Assembly: GCA_964393825.1 (NCBI GenBank)
Contig: CAYMUY010000024.1
Span: 4,250-68,249, forward strand
Reading direction: 5' to 3'
Length of the DNA: 64,000 bases
DNA from: PFJX01 sp964393825
GTDB taxonomy: Bacteria; Pseudomonadota; Gammaproteobacteria; Burkholderiales; Thiobacillaceae
Within the stretch, counting starts at the first letter, position 1. Each line of letters opens with the position of its first letter. The notes beneath the pieces are model-generated. The model was not told where the DNA came from, ran no database searches, and was given only the letters and a program-made list of their open reading frames with translations. Below, in pieces: positions 20,701 through 27,950 of this stretch. The position numbers and the translations under genes are program-made.

Positions 20701-21218
20701 CGGTTGATCCGACGCAGGCGCTCGGCCGGGCTGATGATGTCGGTGAGGCGGATGCCGAACTTGTCGTTGACCACCACCACCTCGCCCTGGGCGATCAGGC
20801 AGCCGTTGACCAGCACATCCATTGGCTCTCCGGCCAGGCCGTCCAGTTCCACCACGGAACCCTGTGCCAGTTGCAGCAGGTTGCGGATGGCGATCTTGGT
20901 GCGCCCAAGTTCCACCGTGAGATGGACCGGGATGTCCAGGATCAGGTCGAGATTGTTGGCTGCCGGCGCGACGGCATCGCTATCGAAGTTCTGGAAAATC
21001 TGCGCCTTGGCCGGCGGAGCCGTCTCCGGTGTCACCGGAACTGCCGCGGCCGCCTTGTCGGCCACCTCCTGTTCCGCCAGCGCGGCGGCCCAGTCATCCA
21101 TGCCGGCGTCAGCGGCGGCATCCGGCGCCGCGTCCGGCGCGGCCGACTCCTGCTCGGCCAGGGCGGCGGCCCAGTCGTCGGCGGAAAGGTCTTCCTGCTT
21201 TTCCGCGTCTTCGCTCAT
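20697..21218 (-). CDS. fliN: Flagellar motor switch protein FliN
   Basis: A 173-residue C-ring protein. The C-terminal SpoA domain (about residues 90-170) reads LDIPVHLTVELGRTKIAIRN, GSVVELDGLAGEPMDVLVNG and EVVVVNDKFGIRLTDI. The N-terminal third is an acidic Ala-rich extension with two repeats of ADDWAAALAEQE / MDDWAAALAEQE, longer than in E. coli FliN. It binds FliM and CheY-P and sets rotation direction. ATG overlaps the fliM stop. Confidence 0.95.
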   Translation of the reverse strand: MSEDAEKQEDLSADDWAAALAEQESAAPDAAPDAAADAGMDDWAAALAEQEVADKAAAAVPVTPETAPPAKAQIFQNFDSDAVAPAANNLDLILDIPVHLTVELGRTKIAIRNLLQLAQGSVVELDGLAGEPMDVLVNGCLIAQGEVVVVNDKFGIRLTDIISPAERLRRINR

Positions 21219-22213
21219 CGCTTGCTCCCGGCGCAGGTCAGGCGATCAGGGCCGTTCAACACACGGTCAACCTTGAGCGCCAACTGCCCGTTCTTCTGGC
21301 CATAGTGACATTGGAACAGCGGCACGCCGTCGACTTGCGCCACCACGGCTTCGGGAACATCCAGGGAGATCACATCGCCCACCTTGAGATCGAGAATCTG
21401 GCGCAACGTCACGGGAGCCTGGCCAAGGTTCGCGACCAGTTCCACTTCCGCGTCCTGCACCTGCAGAGACATCTGCGAGACCCAACGCTCGTCCAGTTCG
21501 GCACGGTCCGCCTGCATGGTACTGGAGAGTTGGTCCCGGATCGGCTCAATCATACTGTAGGGCATGCAGACGTGAAAATCGCCGCCACCGGAACCCAGTT
21601 CGATATTAAAGGTATTCACCACCACCACCTCGGTCGGCGTGGCGATGTTGGCGAACTGGGTGTTCATTTCCGAACGCACGAATTCGAAATCGACCGGGTA
21701 GATGGTCGCCCAGGCCTTCTTCATTTCCTCGAACACGACATCCAGCATCTTGCGGATGATGCGCTGCTCGGTGGGCGTGAAGTCGCGACCCTCCACACGC
21801 ATGTGATAGCGGCCATCGCCGCCAAACAGGTTGTCCACCACCAGGAACACCAGGTTCGGGTCGAACACGAACAGGGCGGTGCCACGCAGGGGGTTCATGT
21901 GCACCATGTTCAGGTTGGTCGGCACCACCAGGTTGCGCACGAACTCGCTGTACTTGATGACGGTCACCGGGCCGACCGAAATCTCCGCGCTACGGCGAAT
22001 CAGGTTGAACAGGCCGACACGGAAATTGCGCGCGAATCGCTCATTGATGATTTCCAGCGTGGGCATGCGCCCGCGCACGATGCGTTCCTGGCGCCCGATG
22101 TCATAGGCGCGAACACCGCCGGCGGCGTCATCCGTCGAGGCATCTTCGGGCTCGCCAGTCACCCCGCGCAGCAGGGCGTCAACTTCCTCCTGGGAAAGGA
22201 TGTCGTCTGCCAC
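21215..22213 (-). CDS. fliM: Flagellar motor switch protein FliM
   Basis: A 332-residue switch protein. The N-terminal ILSQEEVDALLRGV is the CheY-P binding peptide, followed by RMPTLEIINERFARNFRVGL and the middle GGDGRYHMRVEGRDFTPTEQ domain, and a C-terminal SpoA-like domain. The start is GTG at 22213 with GAGG five bases upstream. It sits in the C-ring with FliG and FliN. Confidence 0.96.
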   Translation of the reverse strand: MADDILSQEEVDALLRGVTGEPEDASTDDAAGGVRAYDIGRQERIVRGRMPTLEIINERFARNFRVGLFNLIRRSAEISVGPVTVIKYSEFVRNLVVPTNLNMVHMNPLRGTALFVFDPNLVFLVVDNLFGGDGRYHMRVEGRDFTPTEQRIIRKMLDVVFEEMKKAWATIYPVDFEFVRSEMNTQFANIATPTEVVVVNTFNIELGSGGGDFHVCMPYSMIEPIRDQLSSTMQADRAELDERWVSQMSLQVQDAEVELVANLGQAPVTLRQILDLKVGDVISLDVPEAVVAQVDGVPLFQCHYGQKNGQLALKVDRVLNGPDRLTCAGSKR

Positions 22214-22241
22214 GGTAGCCTCGGTTCAGCGTCCTGGAGAA

Positions 22242-22766
22242 TTACTGGATGATGAACGCCGCGAACAACACTTTCTTCACGCCTTTGGACTTCTTCCGCA
22301 CGCCCAGGACATCGTTCACCGCCTTCTGGACTTCCTCGGCCAGCTTGGCCTTGCCCTCGGGCTGCGCCAGTTCCTCCGCGGTCTTGCTGGAAAGTAGACG
22401 GATCAGGCTGTCACGCACCTCCGGCATGCGCGACTTGATCTTTTCCTGCACCTTGGCATCCGCCACCAACAACTGGATTTCAGTCTGAAGATAAGACTCG
22501 TCGGACAGATTCACGGTGAAGGTTTCCAGCTTCTCGTAAACCGGCGGATGCTCGTCGTGGGCCTCTTCCTCGTCGTCAGCCGCAACCTCCTCCTCATCGC
22601 CATGATCCGCCTTGGCCTTCTTGTCGGCAGATGGCTTGGACAGCAACAGATAGGCGCCCGCGCCACCGCCAATCAGCACAACCATCACCACAGCAAGGAT
22701 GATGATCAGCATTTTTCCTTTTTTCTTGGGGGCTTCAGCCTCGACTGGGGCGGCGTCCTTGGACAT
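22242..22766 (-). CDS. fliL: Flagellar basal body protein FliL
   Basis: A 174-residue single-pass membrane protein with a helix at residues 18-40 (MLIIILAVVMVVLIGGGAGA), an acidic linker (GDEEEVAADDEEEAHDEHPP) and a periplasmic domain containing YEKLETFTVNLSDESYLQTE and MPEVRDSLIRLLSSKTAEEL. FliL surrounds the stator and supports torque. The ribosome site GGAGAG lies seven bases before the ATG. A 157-base gap separates it from fliK. Confidence 0.94.
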   Translation of the reverse strand: MSKDAAPVEAEAPKKKGKMLIIILAVVMVVLIGGGAGAYLLLSKPSADKKAKADHGDEEEVAADDEEEAHDEHPPVYEKLETFTVNLSDESYLQTEIQLLVADAKVQEKIKSRMPEVRDSLIRLLSSKTAEELAQPEGKAKLAEEVQKAVNDVLGVRKKSKGVKKVLFAAFIIQ

Positions 22767-22862
22767 AGCGTCTCTCTCCGAATAGCATTACAAGCAAAAT
22801 ATCACACAAAAACAGCGTGTTCGTGAAAAAAGCTTAAGTTCTTTATTACGTCACGACAAGCG

Positions 22863-22921
22863 GGAAGGCAAGCGCCTTCCGAAGTTTCATCGGAATCAGG
22901 TGGAATTTCTTGAGGAATTCC
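22863..22921 (-). other. Two hairpins in the fliK-fliL gap
   Basis: Stem GGAAGGC/GCCTTCC with a 4-base loop (22863-22880) and stem GGAATT/AATTCC with an 8-base loop (22902-22921), just past the fliK stop. Neither is followed by a strong T-run, so partial termination or transcript stabilisation is as likely as full termination. Confidence 0.45.
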
Positions 22922-22923
22922 CT

Positions 22924-24000
22924 CTAGGCGTAGAGGTCGATCAGTCCCTGCCCGGTGCGAACCGCACCAGCCGCCACCGGTGCGAGCGAGGTCGCGACCT
23001 CGTCACCCGCTCCGCCAAATCCGCTGCGTGCGGCGTTCCCGCCCGCTTCACCGCGCGAGAATGCTTCGTCACGGACCTGCGCATCCCCCAGGGTAATGCC
23101 GGCCTGCGCCATCAGTTCGCGCAACTTGGGCAAGGCGGCTTCGATGGCATCCCTGACCAGGGGATGCGGAGAATAGAACTGGGCGCCGGCCTCGCCACCG
23201 GAAAGTGACAGACGCACTTCCAGCGAGCCCAGTTGCGGCGGATTCAGGGAGAGATCAGCCACTTGCGACTGGCGACCGACCAGCCAGACGATCTTCTCGG
23301 AAAACTCGGCCGGGAAGCCCTGGCTTCGCACGGGCGTCTCGACAGTGGTGCGAACCGGTGCATCCGCGGCTCGCGCCGCGTGATCGATTTGACCCAACTG
23401 ACGCGTGGCGGCCAAGGTCGACGCATCTGGCGATCTGGCCGACTCCGTCGGTGCCGCCGTTGCTGCCAGAAGGGGGGACAACTCGGCCGAGTCTTCCGGC
23501 TGCGTACCTGCTTGACCGGTGGCACCCCCTTGCACCTGCTGCGTTAGCGGCAATTCTTGCCTTTGACCGGCAGCAGCGACGGCAGGAGTTGCCGCCATGT
23601 CAGCTACCGCCTTGGTCCGCACCTCACGAGTCACATGGGGTGTTGCCCGAATCTCGCCCTCCTCGGAGGTCTCGATGGCGGGCCTGTCCCTGTCTACCGG
23701 CCCGGCAAAGGCGGGCGGCATCAGTGCGGATTCAGTCACAGGCTCCATGCCGGCACCAGCGATCTGTGGCGACTTCCTGGCCAGGGTTTTGTCGGCCAGG
23801 GAAATCTGCTCGGAAAACGTTTGCGGCAAAGCCGTCGACAGAGCCGGCAGCAGTTCTGGCCTGTCCGCCGCGACACCCAGTTGCGCGGTCAGCACATTCT
23901 CGAACAAGCCTTCCGGCAGCAAGCCCGCCAAAGCCTTGCCGTGGGCCGCGTTGGGCGCCGGTTTCTGGGAAGCCGCCAGCACGGTCATGAAATCAGCCAT
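22924..24000 (-). CDS. fliK: Flagellar hook-length control protein FliK
   Basis: A 358-residue protein whose C-terminal domain carries the FliK signature: LSLNPPQLGSLEVRLSLSGG, then HPLVRDAIEAALPKLRELMA and ALGDAQV-like GITLGDAQV. The N-terminal two thirds are low-complexity Ala/Pro/Thr-rich, as expected of the secreted molecular ruler. It measures the hook and switches export specificity through FlhB. It is the first gene of the fli cluster here and has a sigma-54-like site upstream. Confidence 0.92.
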   Translation of the reverse strand: MADFMTVLAASQKPAPNAAHGKALAGLLPEGLFENVLTAQLGVAADRPELLPALSTALPQTFSEQISLADKTLARKSPQIAGAGMEPVTESALMPPAFAGPVDRDRPAIETSEEGEIRATPHVTREVRTKAVADMAATPAVAAAGQRQELPLTQQVQGGATGQAGTQPEDSAELSPLLAATAAPTESARSPDASTLAATRQLGQIDHAARAADAPVRTTVETPVRSQGFPAEFSEKIVWLVGRQSQVADLSLNPPQLGSLEVRLSLSGGEAGAQFYSPHPLVRDAIEAALPKLRELMAQAGITLGDAQVRDEAFSRGEAGGNAARSGFGGAGDEVATSLAPVAAGAVRTGQGLIDLYA

Positions 24001-24031
24001 GGTTATCTCCGGTTCATCCGGCTGGCTGACA

Positions 24032-24047
24032 AGCAGGTTTCATGCCG
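24032..24047 (-). promoter_or_regulatory. Sigma-54-like promoter upstream of fliK
   Basis: The minus strand reads CGGCATG-N4-CTGCT, with GG and GC exactly ten bases apart, 9 of 12 positions matching. It lies 32 bases before the fliK ATG. Flagellar hook genes in many proteobacteria use sigma-54, which supports the call. Confidence 0.45.
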
Positions 24048-24066
24048 TCCAGGCAATAACGCGCGA

Positions 24067-24540
24067 TCAGAACGGAATATCGTCGTCCATCTCGCCAAAC
24101 CCACCTCCCGACGCGCCACCCGCGGGCGCGGCGGCCGGTCGACCACTGCGTGGTGCGCTCTCCATGGGCGGCGCGTCGTAGTCGGCCATGCCGCCACCAG
24201 CCGCGCCACCGCGCCCGCCCAGCATCTGCATGCGGTCGCCGCGAATCTCGGTGGTGTAGCGGTCGTTGCCGTCCTTGTCCTGCCATTTGCGGGTGCGCAG
24301 GCTGCCTTCCACATAGACCTGGCTGCCCTTCTTGAGATACTGGCCGCAGATTTCGGCGGTCTTGCCAAAGAATGCCACCGAGTGCCATTCGGTGGCTTCC
24401 TGCATGTCGCCGTTGCGATCCTTGAACTTGTCGGTGGTGGCGATGCGCAGGTTGGCGATCGCGTCGCCGCTGGGCATGTAACGCATCTCGGGGTCTCTCC
24501 CGAGGTTGCCGATGATGATCACCTTGTTGACTGAAGCCAT
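24067..24540 (-). CDS. ssb: Single-stranded DNA-binding protein
   Basis: A 157-residue SSB with the OB-fold start MASVNKVIIIGNLGRDPEMR, EWHSVAFFGKTAEICGQYLK and GSQVYVEGSLRTRKWQDKDG. A glycine-rich linker leads to the acidic tail MDDDIPF that docks repair and replication partners. It coats single-stranded DNA in replication and repair. It starts directly after the stop of the MFS gene, an arrangement common in betaproteobacteria. Confidence 0.97.
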   Translation of the reverse strand: MASVNKVIIIGNLGRDPEMRYMPSGDAIANLRIATTDKFKDRNGDMQEATEWHSVAFFGKTAEICGQYLKKGSQVYVEGSLRTRKWQDKDGNDRYTTEIRGDRMQMLGGRGGAAGGGMADYDAPPMESAPRSGRPAAAPAGGASGGGFGEMDDDIPF

Positions 24541-25923
24541 TCAATTTCCTCCTTGCAATAAATGTCTGACACCTTCCTCGTCCCATCCGGTCTGACTGAC
24601 CTTGAGCAACACCGAGCCTTCGTCCGGCAGGACCGTGACCGCCTCGACGCCGGCGAACACGGTCAGCCTGCTGGCCAGGCGCTGTGCCTCTCCCGGGGAC
24701 AGGGCGCCAACGTGGAACATCTGGGTCTTCACGCGCGGCGGCGGCACCATGCTCGCGGCCAGCAACAGCCAGATGCCGACCAGCGCGGCACAGAATGAAA
24801 AAACGGCGCCGAATCCCTGGTGCTGCGCCAGCCAGCCGCCTGCCAGGCCGCCGAAGAACAGGCCGAGCGCCTGCGACGTATTGTAGACACCCATCGCGGT
24901 TCCCTTGGCCTCGGGCGGCGCGATCTTGGATACCAGGGAAGGCAGGCTGGCTTCGAGGATGTTGAATGCCACGAAATAAGCAAACAACGCGACGACCACC
25001 CCCCAGAACAGATGAATCGAGAACGCCAGGCCGATCTGCGCGACAAACATCAGCGCGATGGCGGCGACAAAGACCTTCTTCAGTTCGCCGCGCTTTTCAC
25101 CGTAGATGATTGCCGGCACCAGCAGGATCAGCGAGGCCAGAAGCACCGGCAGGTAGACCTGCCAATGCCGCGCGGCTTCCAGCCCGCCCTCGACCAGCGC
25201 GAAGGGCACCACCATGAACATGGCCATCTGCGCGGCGTGCAGGCTGAAGATGCCCCAGTTCAGACGCAGCAATTCGGCATTGCGCAGGACATCACCGAGA
25301 CGCGCAGGGTTCGCTTCCGCATCCGAATGGAAAGCGGTCTTGCCCGGGTTCGGCGTGATGAACTTCACCACCATGATCGCCAGCAATGCCAGACCTCCGG
25401 TCATCGCGAACATGCCCGGGACGCCGATCCAATGGTAGAAGGCCGGACCGGCCGCAAGCGAGAAGGCGAATGCGAGTCCGATGGTGCTGCCGATCATGGC
25501 CATCGCCTGGGTCCGTTTCTCCTCGCGCGTCAGATCCGCCAGCAGCGCCATTACCGCCGCCGAAATGGCGCCGGCACCTTGCAGCGCGCGCCCGATCAGC
25601 ACACCCCAGAGATCGTCGGCCGAGGCCGCGACGAAGCTGCCCAGGGCGAACAGGAGCAGTCCGGCGATGATCACCGGCTTGCGCCCAAAACGATCCGAAG
25701 CCATGCCGAAGGGAATCATCAGTATGGCCTGGGTCAGGCCATACATCCCCAGGGCAAGGCCGATCAGGGTGTGGTCGTCGCCACCGGGCAATGTTTTTGC
25801 GTAAAGCGCGAAAACCGGCAGGATCAGGAACATGCCCAGCATGCGCAGCCCGAAAATACCGGCCAGCGACACGGCGGCGCGGCGTTCGGTGGAGGTCATC
25901 GGATTGAGGTCGGATCGGGACAT
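24541..25923 (-). CDS. MFS exporter with C-terminal YAM-like domain (YajR type)
   Basis: A 460-residue transporter of twelve helices. The MFS motif between helices 2 and 3 reads GMASDRFGRKPVI, and the helix 5 region has GAAGISAAVMALLADLT-like sequence. After the last helix a small ferredoxin-like domain of about 65 residues follows (MFHVGALSPGEAQRLASRL, AVTVLPDEGSVLLKV), resembling the YAM domain of E. coli YajR. Proton-driven drug export is the family expectation; the substrate is unknown. The start is taken at 25923; 25899 is an alternative. Confidence 0.85.
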   Translation of the reverse strand: MSRSDLNPMTSTERRAAVSLAGIFGLRMLGMFLILPVFALYAKTLPGGDDHTLIGLALGMYGLTQAILMIPFGMASDRFGRKPVIIAGLLLFALGSFVAASADDLWGVLIGRALQGAGAISAAVMALLADLTREEKRTQAMAMIGSTIGLAFAFSLAAGPAFYHWIGVPGMFAMTGGLALLAIMVVKFITPNPGKTAFHSDAEANPARLGDVLRNAELLRLNWGIFSLHAAQMAMFMVVPFALVEGGLEAARHWQVYLPVLLASLILLVPAIIYGEKRGELKKVFVAAIALMFVAQIGLAFSIHLFWGVVVALFAYFVAFNILEASLPSLVSKIAPPEAKGTAMGVYNTSQALGLFFGGLAGGWLAQHQGFGAVFSFCAALVGIWLLLAASMVPPPRVKTQMFHVGALSPGEAQRLASRLTVFAGVEAVTVLPDEGSVLLKVSQTGWDEEGVRHLLQGGN

Positions 25924-26124
25924 ACGGTCGAGTGGACTCGTGGCGAAAGATGATGGCGGCGTCAAGCAAGCCGCAGCATTCTAGCCGCTTTCCGCGGACC
26001 TCCCGCGCCCGCCTCGACTCCGCCAAAGCCTTAAGACTGATGCCCGTGACAATTCCCATGGAAGTTCCAAGGATATTCAGGTAATTTTTGGTCCGTCCGT
26101 GTTTGGCATCCCGTTGAGGACCGT

Positions 26125-27204
26125 ATGACTTCCACCTGGAATGGCATCGAGCGACGCACGCCTCAACCGCCTGGGGAAGAATCCGCGGAGTGGCTGGCGC
26201 ACAGCATGCTGCGCACTTCTCCGGCTGGGATCGGCCTGAGCATCGAGCGGGTGATCCAGTCGGCCAATCCGGCCATGACCGCGCTCACCGGCTATGCCAC
26301 CAATGAACTACTCGGACAGCCGACCCGGATGCTGTATCCGGATGAGGAGGAATTCGCCCATGTCGGCCGTGAAAAATACACGCAGATCTCGCTGAATGGC
26401 AGCAGCGTGGTGGAAACCCGCTGGCAACGCAAAGACGGCAGGATCATCCATATCCAGTTGTTCTCGGTCCCGATCGACGCGTCCAACCTCTCGCGCGGCA
26501 TCAGCTTCACCGCCCTCGACATCAGTGCGCGCAAGCACGCGGAACGACAACAACGCGCGGAACAGGAAAAACAGCGGGAAGTGCTGGTACGCGAGGTCCA
26601 TCACCGCATCAAGAACAATCTGCAGAGCGTCGCCGGCTTGCTGCGCCGAGAATTGGGCAAGTTCCTGGAACTCGACCCGCATCTGGACAAGGCGATCATG
26701 CAGGTCCATGCCATTGCCGTGGTCCATGGCCTGCAAAGCTCGGACCCGGATGAAGCGATCCGCCTTTGCGATACGGCCAGCCAGATCTGCAAGGTGGTCG
26801 GGGAGCAGACCCAGCGGGGAATCGAGTTCCACATCGAACACCAGCATGACGCGTTCCGCCCGGTTCAGATCAATCGCGATGAAGCCGTAGCCGTCGCCCT
26901 GATCCTGAACGAACTCATCCTCAACGCGGTCAAGCATTCGCCAATGGGCGCCCCGCCGCCGCGGGTCACCCTGCATGCCGATGGCCTCCATGCGGTCATC
27001 ACCCTCCAGAATGCCATGGTGGCTGCCCATGACTTCGACCTGGAGAGCGGCGCGGGTCTCAGGACCGGCCTGAGCCTGGTGCGCGCCCTGCTGCCGGAGC
27101 GGGGGGCGCGGCTCGACTATGCGCGGGATGCCGGTGACCAGATCACCGTCCACCTGCACCTGGATGAGCCGGTGGTGCAAGCCATTACACAGAAAGGAGG
27201 ATGA
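26125..27204 (+). CDS. PAS-containing HisKA_2 sensor histidine kinase
   Basis: A 359-residue soluble kinase. A PAS domain spans residues 30-140 (IERVIQSANPAMTALTGYAT). The phosphoacceptor box reads VREVHHRIKNNLQSVAGLLR near residue 155, the HisKA_2 type, followed by a HATPase_c domain with LILNELILNAVKHSP. No transmembrane helix is visible, so it senses a cytoplasmic signal. GAGGA lies five bases before the ATG. It is transcribed with the ANTAR response regulator that overlaps its end, like EutW-EutV pairs that control antitermination. Confidence 0.88.
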   Translation: MTSTWNGIERRTPQPPGEESAEWLAHSMLRTSPAGIGLSIERVIQSANPAMTALTGYATNELLGQPTRMLYPDEEEFAHVGREKYTQISLNGSSVVETRWQRKDGRIIHIQLFSVPIDASNLSRGISFTALDISARKHAERQQRAEQEKQREVLVREVHHRIKNNLQSVAGLLRRELGKFLELDPHLDKAIMQVHAIAVVHGLQSSDPDEAIRLCDTASQICKVVGEQTQRGIEFHIEHQHDAFRPVQINRDEAVAVALILNELILNAVKHSPMGAPPPRVTLHADGLHAVITLQNAMVAAHDFDLESGAGLRTGLSLVRALLPERGARLDYARDAGDQITVHLHLDEPVVQAITQKGG

Positions 27205-27206
27205 AC

Positions 27207-27761
27207 ATGGCGAAGCTGTTGATCGCCGACGATGACCGCGTGGTGCTGTTCACCCTGGCCGAGGGTCTGCGTGAGGCGGGTTTCGAGGTCATCGAGGCAC
27301 GTGATGGCCATCGCGCCCTGGAACTGTGCAACAGCGTCCCCCCGCCCAACCTGGCCTTGCTCGACATCCGCATGCCGGGTCTCAACGGCCTGGAACTGGC
27401 GCGTCGCCTGCGCGCCGAGACGATGGTGCCATTCCTCTTCTTTACCGCCTATGACGATGAAGACATGGTGCGCGAAGCGGTCAAGCTCGGCGCCCTCGGC
27501 TACCTGGTCAAACCGCTCGATGTGCCGCGGATCGTGCCCATGGTGCGCATGGCGCTGGCCCGCTCGCAGGAGCTCGACGGCCTGCGCGAGGCGCTCGCCA
27601 GCAACCGCCACATCGGCACGGCGGTCGGCATCGCCATGCGCGACTGGCGCCTCGACCAGACGACAGCGTTCGAGCGACTGAGGAAACATGCGCGTGATCG
27701 CTCGGCCCGATTATCCGATGTCGCGCGTGAAATCGTGGAAACCGGGATCTGTCCGGAATAG
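27207..27761 (+). CDS. ANTAR-domain response regulator
   Basis: A 184-residue protein with a REC domain (LLIADDDRVVLFTLAEGLRE, phosphoacceptor Asp in LLDIRMPG, Lys in LVKPLD) and a C-terminal three-helix ANTAR domain (HIGTAVGIAMRDWRLDQTTA, FERLRKHARD). ANTAR proteins bind paired hexaloop RNA hairpins and prevent termination. The start is set at 27207 because AGGAGG lies six bases upstream; the ATG at 27201 is too close to that site. No target RNA could be recognised nearby. Confidence 0.9.
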   Translation: MAKLLIADDDRVVLFTLAEGLREAGFEVIEARDGHRALELCNSVPPPNLALLDIRMPGLNGLELARRLRAETMVPFLFFTAYDDEDMVREAVKLGALGYLVKPLDVPRIVPMVRMALARSQELDGLREALASNRHIGTAVGIAMRDWRLDQTTAFERLRKHARDRSARLSDVAREIVETGICPE

Positions 27762-27868
27762 GAGGCCACGCCACGGCTGAAACTTCCGCTAGGTTGTCGA
27801 TACAATCGCGGAAAAACAGATACACACGGGGGCCCAACAAATGTCCCGCTTGTTCTCAATGTCGGTCT

Positions 27869-27892
27869 CGGGCATGGCCTCGTCCATGCCCG
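27869..27892 (+). other. Hairpin in the leader of the GGDEF-EAL gene
   Basis: A perfect 9-bp stem (CGGGCATGG with CCATGCCCG) closes a six-base loop CCTCGT between the ANTAR regulator and the diguanylate protein. No T-run follows. The loop lacks the A1/G4 pattern of ANTAR targets. Confidence 0.4.
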
Positions 27893-27950
27893 GCCGAGCC
27901 AGGAGCGGAGATGTTCCCATCCCATCGCAGCGCGGTCGGCGCGATCGACC

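Noticed and set aside
27869..27892. ANTAR target hairpin before the GGDEF-EAL gene
   Set aside because: A 9-bp stem with a six-base loop fits by shape, but the loop is CCTCGT and lacks A1 and G4 on the plus strand, and no second hairpin is adjacent.
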